The translations under genes were made by a program, and so were the position numbers. From Alloscardovia criceti DSM 17774 (GTDB taxonomy: Bacteria; Actinomycetota; Actinomycetes; Actinomycetales; Bifidobacteriaceae): DNA of 64,000 bases. Position 1 is the stretch's first letter, and each line of letters begins with the position of its first letter. Positions 1 through 10,140 of the stretch are shown in pieces. The stretch lies in the NCBI RefSeq assembly GCF_000376885.1, contig NZ_AQXR01000011.1, positions 310,001-374,000 on the forward strand. The letters are read 5' to 3'. The notes under the pieces are model-generated. The model was not told the DNA's origin, ran no database searches, and was given only the letters and a program-made list of their open reading frames with translations.

Positions 1-1165
1 GCAGGCGTTCTTGCGCTTTACGTTTGCGATACTCCGAGCGATTGCGGATAACCTCACGCCTGTGCGCCACCCACACCTCAAGTAGCTCTTTCAAACCCAT
101 AGTGCGTGGACGTCCATCGACGAGCGCCACGTTATTCATGGTGAAATTATCTTCCAACGGCGTGTACTTAAACAATTGCGTGAGCACAGCCTGAGGATCA
201 AAACCGCTTTTAATTTCGATGACAATCCTCGTGCCATTATGACGATCCGTTAAATCAATAGCACCGGAAATGCCATCCAATTTCTTGGATTTCACACCAT
301 CAGAAATGCGTTCCAGCACCTTCTCCGGACCCACCATAAACGGCAATTCCGTGACAATAATCGCCTTTTTACGGGCGGTAACATTTTCAATATGCGTTTG
401 CGAACGCGTTGTAAACGTACCTCGACCCGTGGCGTACGCTTCTTTGATACCTTCGCGGCCCATAATAATGCCACCACCCGGTAAATCCGGACCGGGAATA
501 TAGCGCATAAGATCATCCAAGGACGCATCCGGATGGCGCATAAGATATTTCGCGCCCTCAATAACCTCACGCAAATTGTGCGTGGCCATATTCGTCGCCA
601 TACCCACCGCAATGCCTGAAGCGCCATTGACGAGAAGATTTGGGAAAGCGGAAGGCAATACCGTAGGTTCTTCCAGCTTATTGTCGTAATTCGGCGTAAA
701 TTCGACGGTTTCCTCGCCAATCGAATCAATCATTGCAGAAGCCGAAGGGGCTAGACGTGCCTCTGTATAACGCGAAGCAGCTGGACCGTCGTCCAAGGAG
801 CCAAAATTGCCGTGCCCATCCACCAAAGGCAAGCGCAGAGCAAAAGGCTGCGCCAAACGTACCATAGCCTCATAAATCGCCGAATCGCCATGAGGATGCA
901 ACTTACCCATCACTTCGCCCACCACACGAGCGGATTTCATGTAAGGCTTATCGGGCGTCAAACCCATTTGACCCATCTGATAAATGATGCGCCGTTGCAC
1001 TGGTTTCATGCCATCGCGCGCATCAGGAAGAGCGCGAGCGTAAATCACAGAATATGCGTACTCCAAAAACGATTTGCTCATTTCCTCCTGGAGCGGAGTA
1101 TCGACGATATTCTCTTTTACCTCACGTGGATCGTAACTAATGACTTGTGCGCGTTTGCGTGCCAT
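1..1165 (-). CDS. parC: DNA topoisomerase IV (or gyrase) subunit A, N-terminal part; runs off the window
   Basis: This is the breakage-reunion subunit of a type II topoisomerase, which cuts and rejoins DNA through a tyrosine while the B subunit hydrolyses ATP. Reading from 1165 downwards gives 388 codons beginning [20 protein letters not shown]. Visible family motifs are [17 protein letters not shown], the HPHGD segment, [13 protein letters not shown] with the active-site tyrosine, and the long conserved [15 protein letters not shown] stretch. A strong AAGGAG lies just upstream of the ATG. The C-terminal half, including the pinwheel domain that best separates GyrA from ParC, lies outside the window. 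The parC assignment rests on context (neighbouring sepH, DUF4193, dut and rel, away from dnaA-gyrB); gyrA is the alternative. The family is certain, the subtype less so. Confidence 0.85.
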   Translation of the reverse strand, partial: MARKRAQVISYDPREVKENIVDTPLQEEMSKSFLEYAYSVIYARALPDARDGMKPVQRRIIYQMGQMGLTPDKPYMKSARVVGEVMGKLHPHGDSAIYEAMVRLAQPFALRLPLVDGHGNFGSLDDGPAASRYTEARLAPSASAMIDSIGEETVEFTPNYDNKLEEPTVLPSAFPNLLVNGASGIAVGMATNMATHNLREVIEGAKYLMRHPDASLDDLMRYIPGPDLPGGGIIMGREGIKEAYATGRGTFTTRSQTHIENVTARKKAIIVTELPFMVGPEKVLERISDGVKSKKLDGISGAIDLTDRHNGTRIVIEIKSGFDPQAVLTQLFKYTPLEDNFTMNNVALVDGRPRTMGLKELLEVWVAHRREVIRNRSEYRKRKAQERL

Positions 1166-1214
1166 GAATCTCCTTTTTAGCGGATACCCAAAATATTATA
1201 TGCAAGGCGTGTGA

Positions 1215-2456
1215 TTGAATGACATCATGGGTTTTTTAGATGGTACGTATGATGATGACAATCTACTCGAGTTGCAAGAAATTGTGCCCTACGATGGAAC
1301 GAATGCGCAAGGTAGAGGATCTGAACGCCATCTTAGCGCCGTATTACCCGCAATTTCAGCTAGTTTAGGCGTACCCGTGGCCACGGCCATACACCCGCAT
1401 CCAGAGGATATCCGCGAAAAATTCGGCATGCCTCGAGCTCAGTCTATTATCGTGGTGCTTATCGATGGCTTGGGCTTTTGGAATATGGTGGAGCGGAAAG
1501 GGCATGCGCCATATTTGCGTGCCTTGCTCTCGCACAGCGGCAATGATCAGCCCATTTCCACCTGTTTCCCGAGTACTACAGTCTCTGCATTAAGCGTTTT
1601 TGGCACAGGCACCTGCCCAGGTTTGACGGCTATGACGGGGTATACCCAATTAAATCCGGACAATGGACGCCTGTCCCAGATGATTAAATTTACCGACGGC
1701 TTGGTACCGGAGGACGTGCAGACTCAGCCCACCGTTTTTGAGGGACTTAGCGCTCAGGGCGTGCGCGTCACCACGTGCGGGCTAGGCCAGTTTTCCAAGT
1801 CTGCGCTGACACGTGCAGCCTTGCGTGGTACGCGGTATATTTCCGGGCGCAATGCGGCTCAGCATATTCTGGCGGCGGCTAAAGCCTCGTATGAACCCGG
1901 TCTAACCTACCTCTATATTCGTGATGCCGATAAAATGGGTCATCAATATGGCTGGAATGATGAGCATTGGATTGGCACCTTCGAGCGCGTGGATGCACAA
2001 CTCAGAACGCTGGCTAGCAAGGCCGCGCCCGGCACGCTCATCGTCATTACCGCAGACCATGGCATGATTAATTCCAATCCGGAGCATCGCATCGATATTG
2101 CAGCTCATGAGCACTTACAAAAGGGTGTGCATCTGATTGGAGGAGAGCCACGAGCGGTTTCCTTGTATGCTCACGCAGATGAAGATCCTGAAGATATAGC
2201 ACATCGATGGTCAGAATTCTTAGGGGAACAGGCGCGAGTCTACACCCAAGAGCAAGCAGTGCACGCAGGATTATACGGGCCGGTGAGCGAGCATACACAG
2301 CGGTATTTAGCGGATGTTATCGTCATGGCCGCGGAAGATACGACGATTGTCGATTCGCGGACTCAAAGCGAGGTGGCTACACATTTGCCATCTGTACACG
2401 GTTCACTGACGAAGGCAGAAATTGATATTCCACTGTTCCTAGATGTGGTGGAGTAG
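1215..2456 (+). CDS. Alkaline phosphatase superfamily / nucleotide pyrophosphatase-phosphodiesterase
   Basis: A 413-residue cytoplasmic-looking protein of the type I phosphodiesterase / nucleotide pyrophosphatase branch of the alkaline phosphatase superfamily. Metal and nucleophile motifs are visible in order: IIVVLIDGLG (first metal Asp), CFPSTTVSAL (Thr nucleophile), DADKMGHQYG (metal Asp and His), ITADHGM (Asp-His pair) and SVHGSLTKAEIDIPL (final metal His). No signal peptide is seen. The start is a TTG at 1215 with AAGG seven bases upstream; ATG at 1227 is the alternative and would remove four residues. The gene is divergent from the topoisomerase with only 49 bases between them, so the promoters must be close together. 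The substrate cannot be told from sequence. Confidence 0.85.
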   Translation: MNDIMGFLDGTYDDDNLLELQEIVPYDGTNAQGRGSERHLSAVLPAISASLGVPVATAIHPHPEDIREKFGMPRAQSIIVVLIDGLGFWNMVERKGHAPYLRALLSHSGNDQPISTCFPSTTVSALSVFGTGTCPGLTAMTGYTQLNPDNGRLSQMIKFTDGLVPEDVQTQPTVFEGLSAQGVRVTTCGLGQFSKSALTRAALRGTRYISGRNAAQHILAAAKASYEPGLTYLYIRDADKMGHQYGWNDEHWIGTFERVDAQLRTLASKAAPGTLIVITADHGMINSNPEHRIDIAAHEHLQKGVHLIGGEPRAVSLYAHADEDPEDIAHRWSEFLGEQARVYTQEQAVHAGLYGPVSEHTQRYLADVIVMAAEDTTIVDSRTQSEVATHLPSVHGSLTKAEIDIPLFLDVVE

Positions 2457-2483
2457 CAGTAAAGAAGCAAAGGCAAAGAAAAT

Positions 2484-2515
2484 GGGTGATGACCGCGCAT
2501 GACGTCATCACCCAA
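2484..2515. terminator. Bidirectional terminator between convergent genes
   Basis: An 11-bp perfect stem (2484-2494 with 2505-2515) closes a ten-base loop between the convergent phosphodiesterase and sepH. Read on the minus strand it is followed by a T-rich run, so it should end sepH transcription. On the plus strand it is followed by AAAATT, a weaker stop. Confidence 0.75.
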
Positions 2516-2553
2516 AATTGTAATATCAAAACTCTAACTAGGCACGTGGTTGA

Positions 2554-3663
2554 CTATGCCCGTGGTCCAAATAAAATATCATCCCACGCGGGAATAGCGG
2601 AGCGCTTACGCTGCGTGGTCGAGGATGTGGTGGACTGAGCATCTTTATCCGGAGCATCCGAAGCTTTGTCGGTGCCGTTATCGACCGGAGCTCCAGAACC
2701 GTTTTGGTTGGCCTTTGCCTGCGCACGGCGTAGCTCCTGCGACTGGGAATCGGCGCTCGGAGACGGAGAAGAAGTAGGGGCTTGACTGTGAGCAGTATCA
2801 CGCTGAATGTGTGGAGTAAAGCTTTGAGGCTGCTCGGCTGGTAGGTCGGACGTTGACTGTGGATTGTTTTTCTGCCCCACAATAGCCTCGAAAGCGCCCG
2901 TGCTCATATGTGTGGCATCGCGCATAGACTCCATGCTAACGGTTTCAAAGGTGCCAGTTTTGGTGGAAACGGCTGGGTTGAGCTGTACAGAAGTGGTTTG
3001 ATTGTGAGCATTTACCATGGGCACATTATCCATCGTATTAAACAGTTCCTTATCTACAGGAGAGGTTATATTCGAAATTTCACCGAGCAAACGCTTCGCC
3101 GGTGTATTGACGCTGACAATGGACTTATCGCGCGGATTAAACATCCATTCCGCCGTTTCTACGCCATGAGCGGTGTGGTATGTGGATTGGATGCGCCATG
3201 GATTGTGTCCCTGACGCGTTGCCTTCCACTCAAGGCTGGCGTAATCAGCGGCAAGCGAAGCCATAGAAGCGATGATAATTTCATGTACGGTAGCTGAAGA
3301 ATCCTGAGAAGTGAGCACGGTATCCAAAAATTGGGAGACCATGAATTTCTTCTCTTTTTCCACAGGCGAAGCAAAACGACGTACAAGGGCAGCAGAAATT
3401 CCATTCTGAGCCGAAATCTCTTCAGGCGTATTTCCCGCACGGATGAGTGACTGAATAGCGGACAGTGGCAGAGCTTTTTCTTCATGAGGCTGCGGTGCAC
3501 CTTGAGTATCTCTTTTAATCTGCTTCGCCGCCAAAATTCCTTGTTCTAACTCATCTGTGACGTCAAGGCGCATAATTTCACGGGTTTGAGGGTTGCGTAT
3601 CACGAGAAAACCGTCCACATCGACGTGATCGAAAGCCACAAAAACACCTGAATTTTCAGCCAT
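2554..3663 (-). CDS. sepH: Septation protein SepH (DUF3071)
   Basis: A 369-residue protein. The N-terminal 110 or so residues match the DUF3071 domain of SepH, an actinobacterial FtsZ regulator: it opens with VFVAFDHVDVDGFLVI, has the conserved RDTQG segment and a helix-turn-helix near residues 60-90 (SAIQSLIRAGNTPEEISAQN, followed by SAALVRRF). SepH stimulates FtsZ assembly in Streptomyces and mycobacteria. The C-terminal half is low-complexity, rich in Ser, Thr, Gln and Asp, and probably disordered; only the last dozen residues (IPAWDDILFG) look conserved. The start at 3663 is chosen because AAGGGG precedes it at good spacing; an in-frame GTG-type extension to 3741 has no support. It is divergent from the DUF4193-dut pair, and the 190 bases between must hold both promoters. 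Confidence 0.85.
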   Translation of the reverse strand: MAENSGVFVAFDHVDVDGFLVIRNPQTREIMRLDVTDELEQGILAAKQIKRDTQGAPQPHEEKALPLSAIQSLIRAGNTPEEISAQNGISAALVRRFASPVEKEKKFMVSQFLDTVLTSQDSSATVHEIIIASMASLAADYASLEWKATRQGHNPWRIQSTYHTAHGVETAEWMFNPRDKSIVSVNTPAKRLLGEISNITSPVDKELFNTMDNVPMVNAHNQTTSVQLNPAVSTKTGTFETVSMESMRDATHMSTGAFEAIVGQKNNPQSTSDLPAEQPQSFTPHIQRDTAHSQAPTSSPSPSADSQSQELRRAQAKANQNGSGAPVDNGTDKASDAPDKDAQSTTSSTTQRKRSAIPAWDDILFGPRA

Positions 3664-3852
3664 AGCGAAACCCCTTGAAACTTGAATTATTTCTATAATA
3701 TGGTGAGGGCGGCACATCAGCCACCTGTGTTCCTTACACAAAAAGTCGTAAACTGGCTAAATTCAACGTGCCGTCAATTTTACACATACGAAAAATGTAG
3801 TATCCTCAGTCGCATAGGACACATGCCAATTCCATTCATTAAGGAGCAAGCA

Positions 3853-4149
3853 ATGGCACAGGATTACGATACTCCACGTTCCAAGGACGAAGACGAAGAA
3901 TCCATTGAGGCCTTGGGAAAGAGTTCACGTCAAAATCAGAATGCTGATTTAGATGATGACGAGAACGCACTTGCAGAAGGTTATGAACTGCCAGGTAGCG
4001 ATTTGAGCAACGAAGACTCCAGTGTTACTGTAATTCCAATGCAGGGCGACGAGTTTGTCTGCTCCGAATGCTTCTTGGTTAAGCATCGTTCTCAGCTGGC
4101 CTACACCACGGAAGATGGCCAGCCAGTCTGCAAGGAGTGCGCTGTATAA
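3853..4149 (+). CDS. DUF4193 small acidic zinc-ribbon protein
   Basis: A 98-residue protein with a very acidic first half (runs of Asp and Glu) and a C-terminal zinc ribbon formed by FVCSECF and VCKEC, about 30 residues apart. It matches the actinobacterial DUF4193 family, whose mycobacterial member is Rv2699c, next to dut. Function is not established; a role in RNA polymerase or nucleic-acid binding has been guessed from the zinc ribbon but is not shown here. The ATG at 3853 follows a perfect AAGGAG. Its TAA overlaps the ATG of dut (TAATG), so the two are translationally coupled. Earlier in-frame codons from 3682 lack a ribosome site. Confidence 0.85.
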   Translation: MAQDYDTPRSKDEDEESIEALGKSSRQNQNADLDDDENALAEGYELPGSDLSNEDSSVTVIPMQGDEFVCSECFLVKHRSQLAYTTEDGQPVCKECAV

Positions 4150-4628
4150 TGGCGTACGACCAGATGTATAACGAGCCTGAAAATATTGAAGTTCTCATTA
4201 AATATCTCAATGAGGACGTTCATAAAACGGGCTTGTATTACGCGCATGCGGGCGATGCAGGGGTGGATTTGCGCACAACAGAATCCTTTGATCTTCACCC
4301 TTTCCAGCGTTTTCTCGCACCTACGGGAATTGCCATCGCTCTTCCTGCAGGATACGTAGGACTGGTGCATCCTCGATCCGGACTGTCCATTAAGCAGGGC
4401 ATTACCGTGGTCAATGCACCAGGTACCATCGATGCAGGTTATCGAGGCGAGATTAAGGTGCCTTTGATTAATCTTGACCCTGAGACCACAGCGCATTTCG
4501 AAGCCGGTGACCGCATCGCACAACTGGTTATTCAACGCTATGTGGAAGCGCGTTTTGTAGAGGCTGAGACTTTACCAGATTCTGACCGTTCAGAGCGGGG
4601 TTTCGGATCTACGGGTGTAACGGATTAG
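4149..4628 (+). CDS. dut: dUTP diphosphatase (dUTPase)
   Basis: Hydrolyses dUTP to dUMP and pyrophosphate, keeping uracil out of DNA and supplying dUMP for thymidylate. The 159-residue protein shows all five trimeric dUTPase motifs: [46 protein letters not shown] and the C-terminal [10 protein letters not shown] that closes over the phosphates. The start at 4149 overlaps the stop of the DUF4193 gene; a GTG 12 bases earlier is possible but would lie deep inside that gene. It is followed 75 bases later by rel. Confidence 0.95.
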   Translation: MAYDQMYNEPENIEVLIKYLNEDVHKTGLYYAHAGDAGVDLRTTESFDLHPFQRFLAPTGIAIALPAGYVGLVHPRSGLSIKQGITVVNAPGTIDAGYRGEIKVPLINLDPETTAHFEAGDRIAQLVIQRYVEARFVEAETLPDSDRSERGFGSTGVTD

Positions 4629-4703
4629 CACATACACATTACACTGAAGAGTAAATAAGCTTACAATAAGTGATGTGTTTCGATAAAGAAGTGGGCGGTT
4701 TCT

Positions 4704-7070
4704 ATGGCTGAAAACAATTTTACGCAGCAAGACGCAGATGCGCCTACTTCTCGCGTGCTTGGCGCTGAAATTAGCACGGATCCTCTCAACCCGCTGTTGC
4801 CGATTATCCAAGTCTGTTTGTGTCATCATCCGGACGCCGATATAGCTTTGCTCAAGCGGGCTTATCAGCGAGCAGTCAAGCAACACGCCACCCAGCGTCG
4901 TCGCTCTGGTGAGCCGTACATCATCCATCCTATTGCGGTCGCACAAATTCTTTCCGACCTCGGCATGAGTCCCAAAGTCATAGCGGCAGGCTTGCTGCAT
5001 GATACGGTCGAGGACACGGATTTCACCTTGGATCAGTGTCGAGAAGAATTTGGCGACACCATCGCGGGTCTGGTCGATGGCGTCACCAAACTGACGAAAA
5101 TGGATGTGGGGGATTCAGCGCAGGCTGAAACCATCCGCAAAATGATTGTGGCCATGAGCCGTGATGTGCGCGTTTTGGTGATTAAGCTCGCCGATCGTGT
5201 GCACAACGCACGCACGTGGCGCTACGTGAAAATAAAAAGTGCTCAGAAAAAGGCTCAGGAAACCATCGATGTGTATGCGCCATTGGCGAATCGATTGGGC
5301 ATGAATGCCATCAAAACCGAGCTCGAGGAGCTGAGCTTTAAAACTCTTCATCCGAAGATTTATAACGAAATTGTCGAATTAGTCCGTCACCGCGCAGGGC
5401 AGCGCGATGTGTATTTGCAACAGATTCTTGCAGAGATTCACGAAGATCTCGATGAACAAAATATTCATGCCAGCGTGAAAGGTCGTCCAAAAGATTACTA
5501 CAGCATTTATCAAAAGATGATTGTACGTGGTCATGATTTTTCCGATATTTACGACCTCATGGGTGTGCGCATTATCGTGGATTCTATACGCGATTGTTAC
5601 GCCGTTTTAGGCGCTGTTCATGCGCGCTGGAATCCGGTGCCTGGACGTTTCAAGGATTATATCGCCACGCCTAAGCTCAATATGTACCAGTCCTTGCACA
5701 CCACTGTGGTGGGGCCAGGTGGCAAGCCTGTGGAAATTCAAATCCGCACTTGGGATATGCATAGGCGAGCAGAATTCGGTATTGCGGCGCATTGGAAGTA
5801 CAAGGCCAATGGTCAAGCCGGACGTGCCTTGTCCGCCCCAGATAAAACCGATGCAGAGCGTGAGAAAAAGGTCGATTCCGAATCACGCGAAGTCTTTGAA
5901 AAAGATAATCTGCAGTGGATCAAACAGCTGGCAGACTGGCAAAGTGAAGTGCCAGATTCTGATGAATTCTTAGGCTTCCTCAAGGATGACTTGGGCGCAG
6001 GTCAGGTTTATGTTTTTACGCCGAAAGGCAAGATTGTCGCCGTGCCAAAACAGGGCACGCCTATCGACTTTGCTTATGCGGTACACACCGAAGTGGGACA
6101 TCACACCATGGGTGCGCGTATCAATGGCCGCCTGATGCCGCTGGATACCCAGCTGGAAAACGGCGATACCGTCGAAATTATCACGTCCAAAGCCGAAAAT
6201 GCGGGACCATCCCATGATTGGTTAAACTTTGTCAAGTCGCCAAAGGCGCGCAATAAGATTCGCCAATGGTTTACGAAGGAACGACGCAGCGAAAACATCG
6301 ACGAAGGGCGTGATGAACTCACGCGTGCTCTGCGCAAACGCAATCTCTTTACGCATAACTACACGCGCATGGAATTGCTCGTAGCCGTGGCTGCCGATTT
6401 AGGATACTCAGACTTAGACTCCCTGTATGCAGCCATCGGCGAAGGCCAAGTCTCTACGCAGAACGTCATTACGCATATCGCCAAGACCGTGGAAGATGAT
6501 GCAGATGACGATGAAGAGGCTCAGCCAGATGTCATGCCGTTGCGTCGCCGGGCAGGAGCGGGCCGTCATTCGAAGTCCGTGGGCGTATCTGTGAAGGGCG
6601 TAGACGATGTGTGGGTCAAGCTAGCAAAGTGCTGCACGCCGGTGCCGGGCGACAAAATTGTGGGTTTCATTACGCGTGGTTCAGGCGTATCCGTGCACCG
6701 CGAAGACTGCGTCAATGTGGCTAGCCTTAAAGCCAATCAGCCAGAGCGATTGGTGGAAGTCAACTGGACTAGTTCACAAGGCGTGTTCCTCGTGAAGATT
6801 CAGGTGGAAGCGCTGGATCGTGGCCGTTTGCTTTCGGACATTACCCGTGTGCTGTCCGATGCGGGCGTCAATATCATTTCCGGTACGATTTCCACCGGTG
6901 ATGATCGCGTAGCCATTAGCCAATACAGCTTTGAAATGGCGGATATGAGTCATTTAAATCAGCTGCTCGCATCCATCCGAAAAATCGAAGGTGTGTTTGA
7001 TGTGTACAGGCTGACCGGCACGAAGGACGACTCCAAACTCAGGATTCGCCGACTGAGCCGAGGAAAGTAA
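4704..7070 (+). CDS. rel: Bifunctional (p)ppGpp synthetase/hydrolase (RelA/SpoT homologue)
   Basis: Makes and degrades the stringent-response alarmone (p)ppGpp. The 788-residue protein has the full long-RSH order. An HD hydrolase domain carries H75 (YIIHPIAVA) and the pair H99-D100 (LLHDTVEDTD). The synthetase domain around residues 250-370 includes KGRPKDYYSIY, GVRIIVDSI, NMYQSLHTTV and EIQIRT. Then come a TGS domain (QVYVFTPKGKIVAVPKQGTP), a helical region with an acidic stretch near residue 600, a zinc-finger-like CCTPVPGD segment and a C-terminal ACT domain. The HD motif is intact, so hydrolase activity is expected as in other single actinobacterial Rel enzymes. The start has only a weak ribosome site (GTGGGCGG). 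Confidence 0.95.
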   Translation: MAENNFTQQDADAPTSRVLGAEISTDPLNPLLPIIQVCLCHHPDADIALLKRAYQRAVKQHATQRRRSGEPYIIHPIAVAQILSDLGMSPKVIAAGLLHDTVEDTDFTLDQCREEFGDTIAGLVDGVTKLTKMDVGDSAQAETIRKMIVAMSRDVRVLVIKLADRVHNARTWRYVKIKSAQKKAQETIDVYAPLANRLGMNAIKTELEELSFKTLHPKIYNEIVELVRHRAGQRDVYLQQILAEIHEDLDEQNIHASVKGRPKDYYSIYQKMIVRGHDFSDIYDLMGVRIIVDSIRDCYAVLGAVHARWNPVPGRFKDYIATPKLNMYQSLHTTVVGPGGKPVEIQIRTWDMHRRAEFGIAAHWKYKANGQAGRALSAPDKTDAEREKKVDSESREVFEKDNLQWIKQLADWQSEVPDSDEFLGFLKDDLGAGQVYVFTPKGKIVAVPKQGTPIDFAYAVHTEVGHHTMGARINGRLMPLDTQLENGDTVEIITSKAENAGPSHDWLNFVKSPKARNKIRQWFTKERRSENIDEGRDELTRALRKRNLFTHNYTRMELLVAVAADLGYSDLDSLYAAIGEGQVSTQNVITHIAKTVEDDADDDEEAQPDVMPLRRRAGAGRHSKSVGVSVKGVDDVWVKLAKCCTPVPGDKIVGFITRGSGVSVHREDCVNVASLKANQPERLVEVNWTSSQGVFLVKIQVEALDRGRLLSDITRVLSDAGVNIISGTISTGDDRVAISQYSFEMADMSHLNQLLASIRKIEGVFDVYRLTGTKDDSKLRIRRLSRGK

Positions 7071-7120
7071 TGCTTTTGCTTAAGAGTATCGACTGAGAAC
7101 GCAGTAATTGCTCTATAAAA

Positions 7121-7149
7121 GCGGGGAGAGGACCTAAGCCTCTCCCCGC
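7121..7149. terminator. Bidirectional terminator between rel and the DUF349 gene
   Basis: An 11-bp GC-rich perfect stem (7121-7131 with 7139-7149) has a seven-base loop. On the minus strand it is followed directly by TTTTATAG, a good intrinsic terminator for the DUF349 gene. On the plus strand it is followed by AGTTGTTTG, so it may also serve rel. Confidence 0.8.
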
Positions 7150-7186
7150 AGTTGTTTGAATTCAGAGCTGCCCTGAATATACAGAC

Positions 7187-8527
7187 TTACTGCACAGCGT
7201 TCAGCCACTGAGCCTTTGTTTCGCGCTCCGCTTGCAACTTCTGCTTGCGCTTCTCATCGGTTTCTGCTGCAATCTGCTCATCGAGCTGTGCCAACTGTTG
7301 CTCGAGCTGCTGCGTAAAGGAAGACTTGCGCGCATCGGCTTCTGGATCGGAATTTGACCATGCAGAGTCTTCAACCTGCTTGATCTGCTTTTCTACAGCA
7401 TCCATGCGGGACTCGATGCGAGACACGTCGGCACGTGGGACGCGGCCAATGCCATCCCACTCGTCCTGAATCTCTCCCAAAGCGATGCGTGCAGCCTTGG
7501 CCGCCTTTACGTCGGCTACTGGTACAAGGGCTTCCGCCTTGACAAGCAAGGCTTCCTTCGCAGCCAGATTTTCCTTCTCGGAATCATTCAAACGATCGCG
7601 GTCGGCTTGGCGTGCATTGAAGAAGACATCCGCTGCGGCGCGGAACTGCTTCCACAAATTGTCATCCTCCGTGCGGCCCACGCGTCCCGCCTTCTTCCAA
7701 TCGTTCATCAAATCGTTGAATTTGCGGGAGGTTTCTGCCCACTGCGTAGAATCCTTTAACTCCTCGGCTTGAGCAATGATCGCCTTCTTTGCGCTGCGAG
7801 CTGCAGAGCGTGCATTATCACGCGCTGCCACCCACTTGCGATGCTGAGCGTTGAAGGTGCTGCGAGCCTTGGAGAAACGACCCCACAATTCATCTGCTAC
7901 AGCCTTATCGATGCGTGCCGTGTGCTTTTGCACATTCTGCCACTGTGCAAAGAGCTGAGAGAACTTTTCACTGGTATTGCGCCAATTTGTGGAATCACCC
8001 AAACCGGCAGCTACAGCTTCAGCCTCTTCTACTATCTTGGTGCGCTGCGCAATGGCGGATTCCACGGCCTTGTGATGAGCCTGAGCGATGCGCTCCTTGG
8101 CTGTTTCGCCCAAGGTCTGAAGTTCTTCAACCGCGGTGCGCAAAGCGGGAATATCGCCCACAACAGCAGGCTCCTGGACTTCCTCGGTCAAGGTCTTCAG
8201 CGTGGAATCGATTTCGCGGGTGCGAATGGAATGGGATTCGAAACGTGTGCGTGCAAGATCAATCTTGGCCTTGAGGTCCAGATAACGGCGAGCATACAAG
8301 GAGAGTGCTTCATCTGCATTCGCAGCGGCGTACTGACCGATTTCGCGTTCAGCATTGTCATCCTTGACATACACGGTACCGTCTTCGGCAACTCTGCCGA
8401 AGGACTTTGCTTTTTCTAATTCGGCGGCACCATAAATTGTTGTGTTATGTGCTACAGGTGCTGTTGGCTTGGCTTGTGCAGCGAGAGCGGATGGGGTAGC
8501 AGGTGTGGTGGCTGTGTCTTCAGACAT
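7187..8527 (-). CDS. DUF349 repeat protein, coiled-coil
   Basis: A 446-residue, highly charged, mostly helical protein with three or more DUF349 repeats, recognised by recurring W..T..KF..L...W segments: STNWRNTSEKFSQLFAQW, STQWAETSRKFNDLMNDW, with NLWKQFRAAADVFFNARQ between. The N-terminus is Ala/Pro/Thr-rich and the C-terminal 60 residues form a Gln/Glu/Lys coiled coil. The family is common in actinobacteria near rel and has no settled function. ATG at 8527 is preceded by GAGGAG at five bases; the GTG two codons earlier lies right on that site and is unlikely to be used. Transcribed alone, divergent from hisS. Confidence 0.8.
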   Translation of the reverse strand: MSEDTATTPATPSALAAQAKPTAPVAHNTTIYGAAELEKAKSFGRVAEDGTVYVKDDNAEREIGQYAAANADEALSLYARRYLDLKAKIDLARTRFESHSIRTREIDSTLKTLTEEVQEPAVVGDIPALRTAVEELQTLGETAKERIAQAHHKAVESAIAQRTKIVEEAEAVAAGLGDSTNWRNTSEKFSQLFAQWQNVQKHTARIDKAVADELWGRFSKARSTFNAQHRKWVAARDNARSAARSAKKAIIAQAEELKDSTQWAETSRKFNDLMNDWKKAGRVGRTEDDNLWKQFRAAADVFFNARQADRDRLNDSEKENLAAKEALLVKAEALVPVADVKAAKAARIALGEIQDEWDGIGRVPRADVSRIESRMDAVEKQIKQVEDSAWSNSDPEADARKSSFTQQLEQQLAQLDEQIAAETDEKRKQKLQAERETKAQWLNAVQ

Positions 8528-8609
8528 GAGCACTCCTCTTCAATAGGAATTCAGTAGGCAGGGGAAAACAGTCGTCGGTTTTCCGTGACATAACCTATTA
8601 TAAGGAATT

Positions 8610-10013
8610 ATGGCAAAAGGTGCATCATTATCAGGTTTTCCAGAGTGGCTTCCAGAAGAACGTGTCGTTGAACAGCGCGTGATGGACACTCTGCGTTCGA
8701 TTTTTGAACTTCATGGTTTTTTGGGAATTGAAACACGAGCAGTTGAAAAAGGCTCAAGTTTATTGAAGAAAGGCGAAACGAGTAAGGAAATTTACTTGCT
8801 TTCGCGATTGCAAGATTTAGGCAATGAAGATGACACGCCTGTCGAGGAACGACTGGGTTTACATTTTGATCTGACCGTCCCATTGTCTCGATATGTGGTT
8901 GAAAATTCGGGATCGGTGTCTTTCCCCTTCAAGCGTTGGCAGATCCAGAAGGTATGGCGCGGAGAGCGTCCACAAGAAGGTCGTTTCCGCGAATTCGTAC
9001 AAGCGGATATTGACGTGGTAGGCAATGGCGATTTGCCTAGCCATTATGAAGTGGATGTTCCTCTTATCATGGTGGAAGCATTGGAGGAGCTGCGTGAATT
9101 GGGTTTGCCTAAGGCCACCGTGCATGCCAATAATCGCAAACTTTCCGAAGGTTTCTATCGTGGAATCGGCTTAAGCGATATCGAGGGCGTTCTGCGTGAA
9201 ATCGACAAGCTTGACAAAATTGGAGCTGAGGAGGTGTCACAACTGCTTATCAGCGAATGTGGGGCGAGCGAGGCTCAAGCACAGGCATGCCTCGAATTAG
9301 CGGAGCTTTCCGCGGCAAACGGACAAGAACTGCGCGAAAAGTTCGACGCACTATGTGCTCAGCACAGCGTAGATACCGCCGCTGATAATTACGCTTTGGC
9401 TGTCGAGGGTCTCAACACCTTGGCCATGATTGTCGATGAAGCCGCACAAATTCGACCAGGCGCTGTTATCGCCGACCTCAAGATTGCACGTGGTTTGGAT
9501 TACTACACCGGCTCCGTGTATGAAACCTTCCTCGAGGGTGCAGCATCCTTGGGCTCCATTTGCTCGGGTGGCCGTTACGATAATTTGGCAACGCAGGGTA
9601 AAAAGAAGTATCCAGGTGTGGGATTGTCCATCGGCTTATCGCGTTTAGTGTCATATATTTTGCACACCGTACATGCCACCGCCTCGCGTATTTCTCCTGC
9701 AGCTGTGCTTGTTGCGGTTTGGGATGAGGCAGATCGCGCTCAGTCCAATGCCATTGCTCGTGAGCTGCGTGCGCGCGGTATTGCGACCGATGTAGCACCA
9801 ACCTCTGCCAAGCTGGGCAAGCAAATTAAGTATGCAGATAAGCTAGGCATTCCATACGTATGGATTCCCTCTACCGTAGATGACAACAATCAGACCACGG
9901 CTCAGGAAGTCAAGAATATTATTACGGGCGAGCAGATTGCGGCAGATCCTCTGGAGTGGACGCCTCAGGCGGAGTTTGCGGAGCGCACGGTGGTTATCGC
10001 CGAAGAAAAATAA
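8610..10013 (+). CDS. hisS: Histidyl-tRNA synthetase
   Basis: Charges tRNA-His. The 467-residue class II synthetase shows motif 1 around GFPEWLPEERVVEQRV, motif 2 (KRWQIQKVWRGERPQEGRFREF), the histidine-specific segment ARGLDYYTGSVYE, motif 3 (SIGLSRL) and a C-terminal anticodon-binding domain (residues about 365-450). Just before the ATG lies TATTATAAGGAATT: AAGGAA can be a ribosome site, but TATTAT also looks like a -10 box eight bases from the start, so the leader is very short or absent. aspS follows 127 bases later, the common hisS-aspS pair. Confidence 0.95.
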   Translation: MAKGASLSGFPEWLPEERVVEQRVMDTLRSIFELHGFLGIETRAVEKGSSLLKKGETSKEIYLLSRLQDLGNEDDTPVEERLGLHFDLTVPLSRYVVENSGSVSFPFKRWQIQKVWRGERPQEGRFREFVQADIDVVGNGDLPSHYEVDVPLIMVEALEELRELGLPKATVHANNRKLSEGFYRGIGLSDIEGVLREIDKLDKIGAEEVSQLLISECGASEAQAQACLELAELSAANGQELREKFDALCAQHSVDTAADNYALAVEGLNTLAMIVDEAAQIRPGAVIADLKIARGLDYYTGSVYETFLEGAASLGSICSGGRYDNLATQGKKKYPGVGLSIGLSRLVSYILHTVHATASRISPAAVLVAVWDEADRAQSNAIARELRARGIATDVAPTSAKLGKQIKYADKLGIPYVWIPSTVDDNNQTTAQEVKNIITGEQIAADPLEWTPQAEFAERTVVIAEEK

Positions 10014-10140
10014 TTTTGTTGGTCGGGCTTGTGCCGCATGCGTGCCGTGCATCCAACGCAGAAACAGGCGTGAATGGTGTCGTAGAGCGGTATTGGTATC
10101 CTTTCCCTAGAAAATCTCAATAGTAAAACAGAGGAATAAA